Under the pieces are notes generated by a model, which saw only the letters and a list, made by a program, of their open reading frames with translations, was not told where the DNA came from and ran no database searches. Position numbers and translations under genes: made by a program. DNA of 51,849 bases from the NCBI GenBank assembly GCA_947496065.1, contig CANMBF010000019.1, positions 1-51,849 on the forward strand, given 5' to 3'. This document shows positions 16,838 through 24,909 of this stretch, one piece after another. This DNA comes from Bacteroidota bacterium (GTDB lineage: Bacteria > Bacteroidota > Bacteroidia > NS11-12g > UBA955). How positions within the stretch are numbered: the first letter of the stretch is position 1; each line of letters begins with the position of its first letter.

Positions 16838-17107
16838 GTTAAAGGGAAGAATTAAAATGCATAAATGGCATTGGCTTTAAAGGCGGCCTATATGTTTCTT
16901 CCTGGGTTTATGTTACCTACCAAAGGGCAAAAGAATACCATGAAATATTACAAATATTTCAAACGGTTGTATTCAATATTAAGATTAATGTTTCCTAATT
17001 TTGTTTGTACTTTAAAACCCTTAGGCTTGGCGATGATTAATTAGACATTGCAGTCCAATAAAAAATGTGTTTTAGAAGTTAAAGACATTGTAAAACTTTC
17101 TGAATAA
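16838..17107 (+). pseudogene. Decayed C-terminal remnant of an NAD(P)-binding epimerase/oxidoreductase
   Basis: One continuous frame reads VKGKN*NA*MALALKAAYM, then FLPGFMLPTKGQKNT, YYKYFKRLYSILRLMFPN, LGLAMIN*, and after the third stop CVLEVKDIVKLSE*. I recall this as the C-terminal ~90 residues of small Bacteroidota NAD-dependent epimerase-like proteins, whose equivalent reads VKGKTENAL, then AYMFRPGFMQP, then AMIN, then a closing LEVKDI. Three in-frame stops (16853 TAA, 16862 TAA, 17042 TAG) interrupt otherwise collinear homology, and the Rossmann N-terminus is missing. The longest intact piece is 59 codons (16865-17044). It fills most of the gap between the GNAT-like gene and the VOC gene. 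Family assignment is from memory and needs an alignment. Confidence 0.7.
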
Positions 17108-17194
17108 TTATCTATTCTGAAGTAAAATGTTGCGGCACACAGAAAAAAAATGGTTAAAGTATTTTTAAATGTTTTTTGATGACACGAATTTGAA

Positions 17195-17202
17195 TATGTT
17201 TG
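17195..17202 (+). promoter_or_regulatory. Candidate -7 box for the VOC-family gene
   Basis: TATGTTTG matches TAnnTTTG and lies 18 bases before the ATG at 17221. A TTG at 17176-17178 is 16 bases upstream, slightly closer than the usual 18-20. The box overlaps an upstream TTG codon, arguing for the ATG at 17221. Confidence 0.4.
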
Positions 17203-17220
17203 TATAATAAATACTACGAA

Positions 17221-17601
17221 ATGCACTACCATTCTATTACCGCGAATATTGGCGTTAACAATGTCAATGAAACTGTTCAATTTTATACAGAAAAATTGGG
17301 ATTCGATTTAGTGATGAGCAATCCTGAATCAGGCGATTTAATTTGGGCCATGGTGAGTAATGGCGATGTATTTTTGATGTTTCAAGACCATACCAGTTTG
17401 AAAGAAGAATATCCAGAGTTACAAACCACGGGAAAAGGATGCATCACCTTTTATGTCAAAATAAAAGACATGGCCAGTTTGTATGAACAACTAAAGCACA
17501 GCGAAATGATTGTTAAACCACTCGCTGCAACGCCATACGGGGTAGCTGAATTCGCCATCCGCGACAACAATGGCTATATACTAACCATCGCTGAAGCCTA
17601 G
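17221..17601 (+). CDS. VOC-superfamily (glyoxalase/bleomycin-resistance-like) protein
   Basis: The 126-residue protein from the ATG at 17221 has the two-module betaalphabetabetabeta pattern of the vicinal-oxygen-chelate superfamily. It opens with SITANIGVNNVNETVQFYTEKLGF and has DVFLMFQDH mid-way. It ends with GVAEFAIRDNNGYILTIAE, which contains the typical C-terminal metal-ligand glutamate region. Members include glyoxalases, dioxygenases and drug-binding proteins; which applies here is unknown. An upstream TTG at 17200 would add seven residues but sits on a promoter-like box. It is a single-gene unit flanked by the epimerase remnant and by the convergent nucleotide-sugar dehydrogenase. Confidence 0.87.
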   Translation: MHYHSITANIGVNNVNETVQFYTEKLGFDLVMSNPESGDLIWAMVSNGDVFLMFQDHTSLKEEYPELQTTGKGCITFYVKIKDMASLYEQLKHSEMIVKPLAATPYGVAEFAIRDNNGYILTIAEA

Positions 17602-17721
17602 ATTAGAATACCAACACATTATACATACGGCAAAAAGCTGCGGTATTAATTTATACAAGGACTATTAAAAATCTTTTTAGGGTATTAAAAAAAATAAAAC
17701 AATCTAAAGTAAGCGGCCATT

Positions 17722-19017
17722 TTACAGACTCCAATATTCCATTTCTTTGAATTGATGGCGGTATTGTCCTTTTAAATCGAGTACAAATGACTTTTCGTTA
17801 CAAATTGACTTGAAATAATCTTCGGTTAAATTTTTATACTCTAGATGACTCACTGCCGCAATCACACCATCATATCCTTTACCGATTTCCTTTTCTAGAC
17901 TAAAGCCATACTCTTCATGAACTTCTTCGCTATCAGCACGCGGGTCTACTACCTCAACATTAACGCTGAAACTTTTTAATTCTTTTACAATATCCACTAT
18001 TTTAGAGTTGCGAATATCTGCAACATCTTCTTTAAAGGTTGCACCTAAAATTAGGATACGTGCATCTTTAATTTTTTTATCGTTATTAATGAGTTTTTTA
18101 ATGGCCACTTTCGCAATGTGTGCCCCCATCATATCATTGGTATATCTGCCTGCAGCAATTACTCTTGGATGTAATCCTAATTCAATTGCCTTGTATGTTA
18201 AATAATAAGGATCAACACCAATACAATGCCCTCCTACTAGACCAGGACTAAATTTAAGAAAATTCCATTTGGTTCCTGCGGCTTCGATAACATCATAAGT
18301 ATTGATGTTCATTTTATCAAATATCAAACTCAACTCATTCATTAAAGAAATGTTTAAATCTCTTTGCGTATTCTCAATAATTTTTGCCGCTTCGGCCACC
18401 TTAATGCTAGGTGCCTTATGGATTCCTTTTGTTATGATTGAACCATACAACGCCGCAATTTCTTCTAAACTTTCAGCATCACTTCCTGAAACTATTTTTA
18501 AAATTTTAGTCAAGGTATTCACCTTGTCGCCTGGATTGATTCTTTCTGGCGAATAGCCTACTTTAAAATCTGTATTAAATACTAATCCACTTTCTTTCTC
18601 CATCACAGGAATGCAGTCTTCCTCAGTACAACCAGGGTAAACGGTAGATTCAAATATTACATAATCTCCTTTTTTCAGAACTTTACCCACTGTTTTTGAT
18701 GCACCAATCAATGGCTTTAAATCAGGACTTTTAGCATCGTCAATCGGGGTTGGCACCGCTACAATATAAAAGTTACAATTTTTAATATCTTCCAAATTGC
18801 ATGAAAACGAGATATCGCCATTTTCAAATTCATGGGCTTCAACTTCTTTACTAGGGTCCTCATGCCTATTCAACATATCAACTCTTTTAGGATTGATATC
18901 GAAACCTACAACTTTGTATTTCTTAGAAAATTCTAAAGCCAATGGCAATCCTACATAACCAAGCCCAATTACTGCAATCGACTTTTGTTTGGCAACTATA
19001 TCATTGTAAATACCCAT
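17722..19017 (-). CDS. UDP-N-acetylhexosamine / UDP-glucose-type 6-dehydrogenase (TviB/WbpA-like)
   Basis: This NAD-dependent enzyme oxidises C6 of a UDP-sugar to the uronate, supplying acidic sugars for capsule or O-antigen. The 431-residue protein has the N-terminal Rossmann motif AVIGLGYVGLPLA and the VPTPID segment. STVYPGCTEED and GYSPERINPGDK are typical of the TviB/WbpA branch, which acts on UDP-GlcNAc or UDP-GalNAc. The catalytic Cys is C265 in GLVGGHCIGVDPYYL. The C-terminal UDP-binding domain contains ILGATFKEDVADIRNSK and LKGQYR. It is transcribed alone, with a TATTTTTG box upstream. Its product would logically feed the glycosyltransferases at 45-51 kb, but that link is inferred. 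Confidence 0.93.
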   Translation of the reverse strand: MGIYNDIVAKQKSIAVIGLGYVGLPLALEFSKKYKVVGFDINPKRVDMLNRHEDPSKEVEAHEFENGDISFSCNLEDIKNCNFYIVAVPTPIDDAKSPDLKPLIGASKTVGKVLKKGDYVIFESTVYPGCTEEDCIPVMEKESGLVFNTDFKVGYSPERINPGDKVNTLTKILKIVSGSDAESLEEIAALYGSIITKGIHKAPSIKVAEAAKIIENTQRDLNISLMNELSLIFDKMNINTYDVIEAAGTKWNFLKFSPGLVGGHCIGVDPYYLTYKAIELGLHPRVIAAGRYTNDMMGAHIAKVAIKKLINNDKKIKDARILILGATFKEDVADIRNSKIVDIVKELKSFSVNVEVVDPRADSEEVHEEYGFSLEKEIGKGYDGVIAAVSHLEYKNLTEDYFKSICNEKSFVLDLKGQYRHQFKEMEYWSL

Positions 19018-19048
19018 AATTTGTTTTTAAACTGTTTTTTTAAGAATG

Positions 19049-19056
19049 CAAAAATA
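19049..19056 (-). promoter_or_regulatory. Candidate -7 box for the nucleotide-sugar dehydrogenase gene
   Basis: The minus strand reads TATTTTTG, 31 bases before the ATG. A TTG on the minus strand (19073-19075) is 16 bases further upstream, so the pair is a loose match to the Bacteroidota promoter. Confidence 0.4.
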
Positions 19057-19136
19057 GAAATATTATGCAATACAAGTGCATTCCTTACCCAATACTTTTG
19101 CCCTAGGTGTTCACTAATATACTCAGAAAGGTTTAA

Positions 19137-19153
19137 CGCTTTAATAAAAAGCG
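19137..19153. other. Short perfect hairpin
   Basis: CGCTTT (19137-19142) pairs with AAAGCG (19148-19153) around a five-base loop. It lies 35 bases past the stop of the doubtful frame at 19189-19416. Neither strand has a T-run after it, so a terminator role is weak. Confidence 0.3.
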
Positions 19154-19188
19154 ATTAGGCAATCGAAGAATGCTAATTTGCACGTTAT

Positions 19189-19416
19189 CTAAGAACAATA
19201 CCAACCCATTAAACACTCATATTTTCGAAATTTGGCATAATCAATTAGGGTGTATTTTTGCGTTTTTTCGTTAAAATACCCAAGTGTAAATCGTCTTTTG
19301 TTTGGAAAGCGCCATCTTCCAATGGCTTTTATATTCTGCAACCAAACATCTTGAAAAACCACTAAATGCCCATTAGAAGAAAATTTCAAAAACAAAACAA
19401 GAGAGTGCAAAAGCAA
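19189..19416 (-). CDS. Doubtful 75-residue frame, possible gene remnant
   Basis: I do not recognise this sequence. The frame has no ATG near its 5' end: it opens with TTG directly after an in-frame TAA. Codon use looks like a real gene, and the translation is protein-like, with a hydrophobic start followed by GRWRFPNKRRFTLGYFNEK and a Cys/Trp-containing end (ECLMGWYCS). It may be the 3' part of a decayed gene, like the epimerase remnant 2 kb away, or simply a chance frame. No neighbouring gene suggests a role. Confidence 0.25.
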   Translation of the reverse strand: MLLHSLVLFLKFSSNGHLVVFQDVWLQNIKAIGRWRFPNKRRFTLGYFNEKTQKYTLIDYAKFRKYECLMGWYCS

Positions 19417-19480
19417 TTATGACAACTAAAAATATTGCATATCTAACGCGCTAAAAGGCCAATTGGATTTTAGAAATAAC

Positions 19481-21775
19481 TTAAAGTTTAATATCTATGA
19501 TTTTAACTTTGTAATTGTATGTTTTGGAATTTGACAGCGTAACAATAACATTATAATCATCATTATCTCCGACGGTTTGCATGTTGATTTCTGGCTCCCA
19601 TACAAGGGTATTTAAACCATAACCTGGCGCCAAAGCCTCTATTGTTAATGGAACATTTTCACCCAATTTATTTTTCATCACAACAGTTGCACCCGCTAAA
19701 TTTTGATCGATGGTAAAACTCCATTTTTTATAAACCAGCATTTTAGGACAATAGCCAGCAGGTGGCCAAGCGATGAATTGCGATTTATATTTGAGTGTAT
19801 CAAATTTATTTGAATTATCTACCGTTAAAATGGAGGTGTAATTCAGAGCTGTTCCAATTCCCATTAGCTGCGAATAGGGATAGAGCAACCATCTGCGATT
19901 GCCAACAGTAGGATGATTTTGTCCCATGGCTGCCGTAATAGCAATCGCTGGATTTCCATCCCTTGAAAGTATGGAAAGTTTCAAAGCATCAAAACCAGCG
20001 GGGATAAAACATCGCCAAGCATCTGTTGGCTGGTGACTCATACTTTTATTGGCTTCACACATTAAAGCGGCTATTTCACAATTTTCATTGTTATCGTTAG
20101 TTAAGATAATTTGTTCTGAAACACCTGCCATTCTTCTGAAATAATTGATTCTATTTTCCAGGCGGTAAATCAATGTGTCATTCATTTTACCTGGCGCACA
20201 TTGATCAACGTTTCCTTTCCATTTATAGTCAGGTACACCTTGGTCTTTTTTACCATTGGGATTAATGCGGGTTCCAAAATAATTGACTTTAAAATCGGCA
20301 ACAACAATGTCTTTCCATTGCAATTCAAGTGTTTTTCTTAAATCAACATACATGGTATTTGATTCAGTCCACATTTTTCGAGCTAATGCAAAATCATTGC
20401 TATCGATTGCTTCTTTAATTAATTGCGTTCTGTACTCTTTTGCCTTGGCCCTAGATGATAAATCTTTTGGATAATCATGGGTACAGGCATCGTTCATAAT
20501 AACCAATGGCAATAAATCGTAATAGGTTGCTTTTTCTTTATTCTTCAAAACCAAATAATCAAATCTTTCCTTGAGAAGCATTGGCTCTTTAGACTGAAGT
20601 GCAATGCGTCTATTGAATAATATTTCAGCATAAAAAGGACTTTGTCCTAAAATATAAGAAGAAAAAGGTTTGATAATCATGGGTTGAACCATATTGTTGG
20701 TCCATGCATTAAATGCTGCATAGCAAGCTTCTCGCAAACCTATCTGGCCAAAATATTTATAAATAGATTCTAAGAAGACTACTTTTTCTTGACCGGCAAA
20801 AATGTCGAATTTCTTTATTAATTCGAGGTTTTTGGATTTTGCTTTTAGCGCCTTGCTTTTGGCGTAGAGCAAAATTAAACTATCAAATTGTTTTTGTTCA
20901 TTCGATTTGGCCATTCCATTTAACAAATAAATATAGATTGAATTCTCGCGGTGATTTAAAAACGAATCGGTTGGAAAATCGTTTAAACTTTGCTGAACCA
21001 TTCTTAAATAATCTTCGCTTGGCGGAACTTTTTCAAGGGCATAGCGCATTAAGTTGTAGGTATAAGAGCTAAGTATAGGGTCGTTTGGCAAAATCTCTCT
21101 GCCATTTTTAACAATTACATAGGCCGTATCATATTGTTTTTTATCGATGTAATATTGACCCAATTGACGGAAAGGCAATTTACTGTAGCCATATAATTTC
21201 GAACCATTTTCAGTAACCCCTCCATAAATCATTTCTGCCGCTTCTTTGAAATAAGGCAAGCTTTCTATTCTTAAATTCATTTGCCAGTAGCACTCTCCTA
21301 CCAAAACCAGCGATTGAGTATCCATTCCAAAAGATAAACTTCTTTTAAAAACAGGAAGTGCTTTGGCATATTTATTTGTGTTATAGGCTTCAAGTGCTTC
21401 TTTATTATTCGCTTTGACTATATTTTTAAAAAAGGCCACTGTCTCTGGTTCAAGGTAAATAAATTTTGCACCAACCATGATAAGCTTATTATCAGGATTG
21501 AATTCTGCAAAGCGAATGGCATCTTTTAGTGCATTGGGGTATTTTATTTTTAGATCTGGATCTTGCGAGATACCATACATGATTTTTGCTTTGAGGAGTC
21601 GCACCAACACATGGTTCTTCGTTTCCTTATTTTCCATACATTTATCAATGTATTTCAAGGCCCCTTTTAAATTTTTTTCATTGAATTGTTTTTCAGCTTT
21701 ATCATAATATTTCATTTGTGAAAAAGCCAAGATTGCAAAACTAAACAGAACTATAAAAGCAAATAATTTCTTCAT
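19481..21775 (-). CDS. Secreted TPR protein with C-terminal CAP (SCP/PR-1-like) domain
   Basis: The 764-residue protein starts with a Sec signal peptide (MKKLFAFIVLFSFAILAFSQ). The first ~500 residues are helical and TPR-like: residues 25-60 resemble one TPR unit, and helix pairs follow. The CAP domain occupies about 535-655, with the helix LENRINYFRRMAGV, the SHQP histidine (H581) and NHPTVGNRRWLLYP, a typical CAP strand region. A beta-rich tail of ~100 residues follows. CAP proteins are extracytoplasmic with varied roles; the activity here is unknown. It is the last gene after the SAM-hydrolase and ABM genes, 18 bases behind the ABM stop. The combination of a long TPR region with CAP is unusual. 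Confidence 0.8.
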   Translation of the reverse strand: MKKLFAFIVLFSFAILAFSQMKYYDKAEKQFNEKNLKGALKYIDKCMENKETKNHVLVRLLKAKIMYGISQDPDLKIKYPNALKDAIRFAEFNPDNKLIMVGAKFIYLEPETVAFFKNIVKANNKEALEAYNTNKYAKALPVFKRSLSFGMDTQSLVLVGECYWQMNLRIESLPYFKEAAEMIYGGVTENGSKLYGYSKLPFRQLGQYYIDKKQYDTAYVIVKNGREILPNDPILSSYTYNLMRYALEKVPPSEDYLRMVQQSLNDFPTDSFLNHRENSIYIYLLNGMAKSNEQKQFDSLILLYAKSKALKAKSKNLELIKKFDIFAGQEKVVFLESIYKYFGQIGLREACYAAFNAWTNNMVQPMIIKPFSSYILGQSPFYAEILFNRRIALQSKEPMLLKERFDYLVLKNKEKATYYDLLPLVIMNDACTHDYPKDLSSRAKAKEYRTQLIKEAIDSNDFALARKMWTESNTMYVDLRKTLELQWKDIVVADFKVNYFGTRINPNGKKDQGVPDYKWKGNVDQCAPGKMNDTLIYRLENRINYFRRMAGVSEQIILTNDNNENCEIAALMCEANKSMSHQPTDAWRCFIPAGFDALKLSILSRDGNPAIAITAAMGQNHPTVGNRRWLLYPYSQLMGIGTALNYTSILTVDNSNKFDTLKYKSQFIAWPPAGYCPKMLVYKKWSFTIDQNLAGATVVMKNKLGENVPLTIEALAPGYGLNTLVWEPEINMQTVGDNDDYNVIVTLSNSKTYNYKVKIIDIKL

Positions 21776-21793
21776 GTAAATTGTAACGACAAA

Positions 21794-22105
21794 TTAACCT
21801 AATATATTGTTAGCACTACTAACAAGTTGTTCAACACTCCATGCTTCCGGTTTGGCATTGAATTTAACTTTTGTTAAAGCCCAAGTTTCCTCAAACAAGG
21901 CAGAATGGCGATAACTTTCTAAATGAACTTCATGGTCCCAAATGCTGTAGGTAAACATTACATTAGGCTGATCTTTTTGTTGCCAAAGTGCCAAGTGGGT
22001 GCAGCCTTCACGGGCCCTTATTTTTATTTTTACGGTTTCAAAAAGCGAAAGAAAATTGTCAACTTCTTCCGGTTTAAAACTCATTTTAACCAATCGTATT
22101 ATCAT
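21794..22105 (-). CDS. Antibiotic-biosynthesis-monooxygenase (ABM) domain protein
   Basis: This 103-residue single-domain protein has the dimeric ferredoxin-like ABM fold pattern. It starts MIIRLVKMSFKPEEVDNFLSLF, has REGCTHLALWQQKD and FTYSIWDHEVHLESYRHS, and a helical end. Family members are small heme- or cofactor-free monooxygenases or of unknown function. The motif in the middle, with a strand ending in W followed by a helix with SYR, is diagnostic. The start codon overlaps the stop of the SAM-hydrolase gene as ATGA (22102-22105), so they are coupled. The next gene downstream is the CAP protein. No substrate can be named. Confidence 0.85.
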   Translation of the reverse strand: MIIRLVKMSFKPEEVDNFLSLFETVKIKIRAREGCTHLALWQQKDQPNVMFTYSIWDHEVHLESYRHSALFEETWALTKVKFNAKPEAWSVEQLVSSANNILG

Positions 22106-22833
22106 ATTTGGGTGATAGAAATTACAGTATTTTCTTTGATTCTAAATAGTTGTGAGGCATTCCCTTGGTTAATGGCTAATTTCAAATATCCTTTTTTGCT
22201 AAACATTAACAAGGCGAGTCCTTGTCCAACAGAATTATAATTGTTGTGTATTTCGTAAAAATGCACATCTCTTACAAATTGTATCTTGGCACTGAATTTA
22301 CCCTGCTCAAATTTTTGTTCGAATTGTGTTCTATTTAAATTAAAATAGCAGTTGCCATGTGGATCAGTATAAATCCTCTCACAAACAATCATATGGTCGT
22401 GTTCCATGGCCTTCTTTTGGGTCAGCATAACAACATTCTCTGCGCGTTTCAATTGACTTGTTTCGTTGAGAATTAATTGATTTAAAACCTTAACTAATTC
22501 GATATTATCACAGGTATATAGCCATTCATTTTTATTAATTTCAAATACCAAAGAGATGAGACCATTGTTAGGAAAAACATACCACTTATCGCGGTATTTG
22601 TAGATAACATTTTGTGAATGCGAACCAACACTAACAAGTGTAATCATTGTTTCATTTCCATCGAATTCTAGTTGGTTGACCACGAATGCAGCTTCAACAA
22701 TATTTTGTAATTTTATTTGATGCGAAATATCAACAATTTTTACATCTTTAATACCTTGTAATAACTGACTATGCAAGAGTCCTATTTTAAAGGAACCGGA
22801 TTGAAAATCTGATATTAATTGAATGATTGCCAA
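22102..22833 (-). CDS. Divergent SAM hydrolase / SAM-hydroxide adenosyltransferase (DUF62 family)
   Basis: Family members hydrolyse S-adenosylmethionine to adenosine and methionine, and fluorinases and chlorinases belong here. Recognisable elements are ISDFQSGSFKIGLL at the N-terminus, KIVDISHQI, FPNNGLISLVF (family PDNG), IYTDPHGNCYFNLN (family DxFGN..TN) and the closing SKKGYLKLAINQGNASQLF. Several positions usually conserved are changed. The DPGVG block reads SVGSHSQ, the expected Asp of TDFGxxD is absent, and PDNG is PNNG. Bacteroidota members are already divergent, so activity is uncertain. The start is TTG at 22833, and a TATTTTTG box lies 19 bases upstream. It is divergent from phoH and coupled to the ABM gene. 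Confidence 0.78.
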   Translation of the reverse strand: MAIIQLISDFQSGSFKIGLLHSQLLQGIKDVKIVDISHQIKLQNIVEAAFVVNQLEFDGNETMITLVSVGSHSQNVIYKYRDKWYVFPNNGLISLVFEINKNEWLYTCDNIELVKVLNQLILNETSQLKRAENVVMLTQKKAMEHDHMIVCERIYTDPHGNCYFNLNRTQFEQKFEQGKFSAKIQFVRDVHFYEIHNNYNSVGQGLALLMFSKKGYLKLAINQGNASQLFRIKENTVISITQI

Positions 22834-22852
22834 AATTGATTATTTTCGTATG

Positions 22853-22860
22853 CAAAAATA
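22853..22860 (-). promoter_or_regulatory. Candidate -7 box for the SAM-hydrolase/ABM/CAP operon
   Basis: The minus strand reads TATTTTTG, 19 bases before the TTG start at 22833, within the 63-base divergent gap with phoH. Confidence 0.35.
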
Positions 22861-22896
22861 TCCACTTATCACCCAATTAAAAAAGAATCTTTCACT

Positions 22897-23850
22897 TTGG
22901 CAGAAAAATCAATCCTAATCGAAGACTTGCAACCACAAGACATGTATGGTACAAATAATATTTACCTCAATATTATAAAAAACAAAAATCCCAAACTTAA
23001 AATTATTGCCCGCGGTGACGAAATTAAAGCCATTGGTGAAGAACAAGAAGTTGATGATTTTGTCAAACGCTTTCAAAAATTCAATATTTCGGTGATGAAA
23101 GGTCGCGAATTAAATGAATCATTAATCAGTGAAATTTTCGGTTCTTCAGAAACAAGCCCTACAGACGCAAATACTGCAACATTATTTGACAATGAAAATA
23201 ATACAATTTTATTTGGCAACAATGGAAAACCGATTAAAGCGCGCACTGCCAATCAAATTAAACTCGTTCAAGAGATTGCGAAAAACGATATCGTTTTTGC
23301 AATTGGTCCTGCAGGTACTGGTAAAACCTACACTGCTGTGGCAGTGGCTGTAAAAGCACTCAAAAACAAAGAAATTAAACGCATTATTTTAACACGTCCG
23401 GCTGTTGAGGCAGGCGAAAGTCTAGGTTTTTTACCCGGCGATTTAAAAGAAAAAATTGACCCTTACCTACGCCCCTTATACGATGCTTTGGATGATATGA
23501 TTCCGCCAGATAAGCTTAAATTGTATATTGAGAATAGAACTATAGAAATAGCGCCTTTAGCTTTTATGAGAGGTAGAACATTGGACAATTGTTTCGTCAT
23601 ATTAGACGAAGCCCAAAATACAACTGATTCACAGTTAAAAATGTTTTTAACAAGAATGGGGCCTTCTGCTAAATTAATCATTACAGGCGACTTAACCCAG
23701 GTAGATTTACCTGCTAAACAAACCACAGGTTTAATTAAATCGACTAAAATTTTAGATAAAATTAAGGGCATCAGTATTGTGCTTTTGAATGTCGATGATG
23801 TTGTAAGACACCGACTAGTGAAAGAAATAATAAGGGCTTATGAAAGTTAA
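22897..23850 (+). CDS. PhoH-family P-loop ATPase
   Basis: PhoH-like proteins are cytoplasmic ATPases with proposed roles in RNA processing. The 317-residue length is normal. Walker A GPAGTGKT is at 137-144, followed by the family segments RPAVEAGESLGFLPGD, KIDPYLRPLYDAL, the Walker B region FVILDEAQNTT and ITGDLTQVDLP. The best start is TTG at 22897 (LAEKSILIEDLQPQDMYG), because its N-terminus matches family members and no in-frame ATG precedes it. An internal ATG at 22942 would remove the first strand. The gene pairs with purC downstream, an order seen in other Bacteroidota. Confidence 0.93.
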   Translation: MAEKSILIEDLQPQDMYGTNNIYLNIIKNKNPKLKIIARGDEIKAIGEEQEVDDFVKRFQKFNISVMKGRELNESLISEIFGSSETSPTDANTATLFDNENNTILFGNNGKPIKARTANQIKLVQEIAKNDIVFAIGPAGTGKTYTAVAVAVKALKNKEIKRIILTRPAVEAGESLGFLPGDLKEKIDPYLRPLYDALDDMIPPDKLKLYIENRTIEIAPLAFMRGRTLDNCFVILDEAQNTTDSQLKMFLTRMGPSAKLIITGDLTQVDLPAKQTTGLIKSTKILDKIKGISIVLLNVDDVVRHRLVKEIIRAYES

Positions 23851-23873
23851 AAATCGTATTTAAAAAAAATGAT

Positions 23874-23881
23874 TACTTTTG
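23874..23881 (+). promoter_or_regulatory. Candidate -7 box for purC
   Basis: TACTTTTG matches TAnnTTTG, 22 bases before the ATG at 23904, in the 53-base gap after phoH. No -33 TTG is seen, so purC may instead be read through from phoH. Confidence 0.35.
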
Positions 23882-23903
23882 CCTAGTTAAATTAAAGTTT
23901 TTA

Positions 23904-24875
23904 ATGAACCCAACAAATACAGCTAAAATGGAAAAAGGACTAATGGCTACCAATTATTTTTTTAAAGATCAAACTTCCTTTTATAGAGGTAAAGTGAGAG
24001 ATGTGTATACCATTAAAAATGAATATGTTGCAATGATTGCATGCGATAGAATTTCTGCCTTCGACCATGTTTTACCAAAAGCCATTCCACACAAAGGCGA
24101 AGTTTTAACGCAATTGGCTTCCTTTTTTCTTGATTCAACTAAGGATATTATTCAAAATTGGAAAATTAGCACCCCCGATCCCAATGTTACTTTTGGTATT
24201 AATTGTGAAGCCATTCCTATTGAAATAGTAGTGCGCGGTTACTTATGTGGGCATGCTTGGAGAGTCTATAAAACGGGTGAACGTATGATATGTGGCGTAA
24301 AAATGCCAAATGGAATGAAGGAAAATGACAAATTTCCAAAGCCTATCATAACGCCTGCGACAAAAAACAGTAGCGGCCACGATGAAGATATAAGTGTAGA
24401 AGGTATTATTACACTAAAAATTACGACTAAAAAGTTCATAGATCAAATGGTTGAAGCGTCATTAGCACTATACAATAGAGGAAGTGAAATGGCTAATGAA
24501 CGTGGATTAATATTGGTTGACACCAAATATGAATTTGGTGTTCATGATAAGAAATTAATATTAATTGATGAGGTACATACCCCTGATTCCAGTCGTTTTT
24601 TCTATTTAGACACCTACGAAAAGTTGCAAAAAGAAGGAAAGCCTCAAAAGCAATTATCAAAAGAATTCGTTAGGGAATGGCTTATGGAGAATGGTTTTCA
24701 AGGTTTGGAAGGCGAAATAATTCCTGAAATGACCAATGAATTTGTTAACAGCGTAACTGATAGATATACTGAATTATTCGAAGCAATGACTGGCAAGGTA
24801 TTTGTAGGAAGGGATTATGCAAATGCAGATAGAGTTATTGAAGAAAACATAAATGACACACTACTAACAATTTAA
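23904..24875 (+). CDS. purC: Phosphoribosylaminoimidazole-succinocarboxamide (SAICAR) synthase
   Basis: PurC joins CAIR and aspartate with ATP in the eighth step of purine synthesis. The 323-residue protein shows the family motifs in order: FYRGKVRDVYTI, ACDRISAFDHVLPKAIPHKG, PIEIVVRGYLCGHAWR, then ITPATKNSSGHDEDIS, and LILVDTKYEFG with LIDEVHTPDSSRFF. This longer eukaryote-like and Bacteroidota form is complete. Start choice: ATG 23904 gives an eight-residue leader; ATG at 23928 (MEKGLMATNYFF) is an equally possible start. It follows phoH after 53 bases. Confidence 0.95.
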   Translation: MNPTNTAKMEKGLMATNYFFKDQTSFYRGKVRDVYTIKNEYVAMIACDRISAFDHVLPKAIPHKGEVLTQLASFFLDSTKDIIQNWKISTPDPNVTFGINCEAIPIEIVVRGYLCGHAWRVYKTGERMICGVKMPNGMKENDKFPKPIITPATKNSSGHDEDISVEGIITLKITTKKFIDQMVEASLALYNRGSEMANERGLILVDTKYEFGVHDKKLILIDEVHTPDSSRFFYLDTYEKLQKEGKPQKQLSKEFVREWLMENGFQGLEGEIIPEMTNEFVNSVTDRYTELFEAMTGKVFVGRDYANADRVIEENINDTLLTI

Positions 24876-24909
24876 AAACATAAAACATTATAAAACACTA
24901 TAAAACTAA

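Larger units (their letters stand above)
19018..19480. other. 463-base stretch with no convincing gene
   Basis: This gap holds the dehydrogenase promoter box (19049-19056), a small perfect hairpin (19137-19153), a doubtful 75-codon minus-strand frame (19189-19416) and AT-rich sequence before the end of the CAP-protein gene. No RNA gene or mobile-element end was recognised. Confidence 0.5.

Noticed and set aside
17041-17280. A minus-strand 79-codon frame over the epimerase remnant and VOC start
   Set aside because: It runs antisense to recognisable remnant sequence and to the VOC gene, and its translation resembles no protein.
17626-17645. Possible hairpin terminator between the VOC and nucleotide-sugar dehydrogenase genes
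   Set aside because: The arms TACGGCA and TGCGGTA carry a mismatch and no T-run follows.
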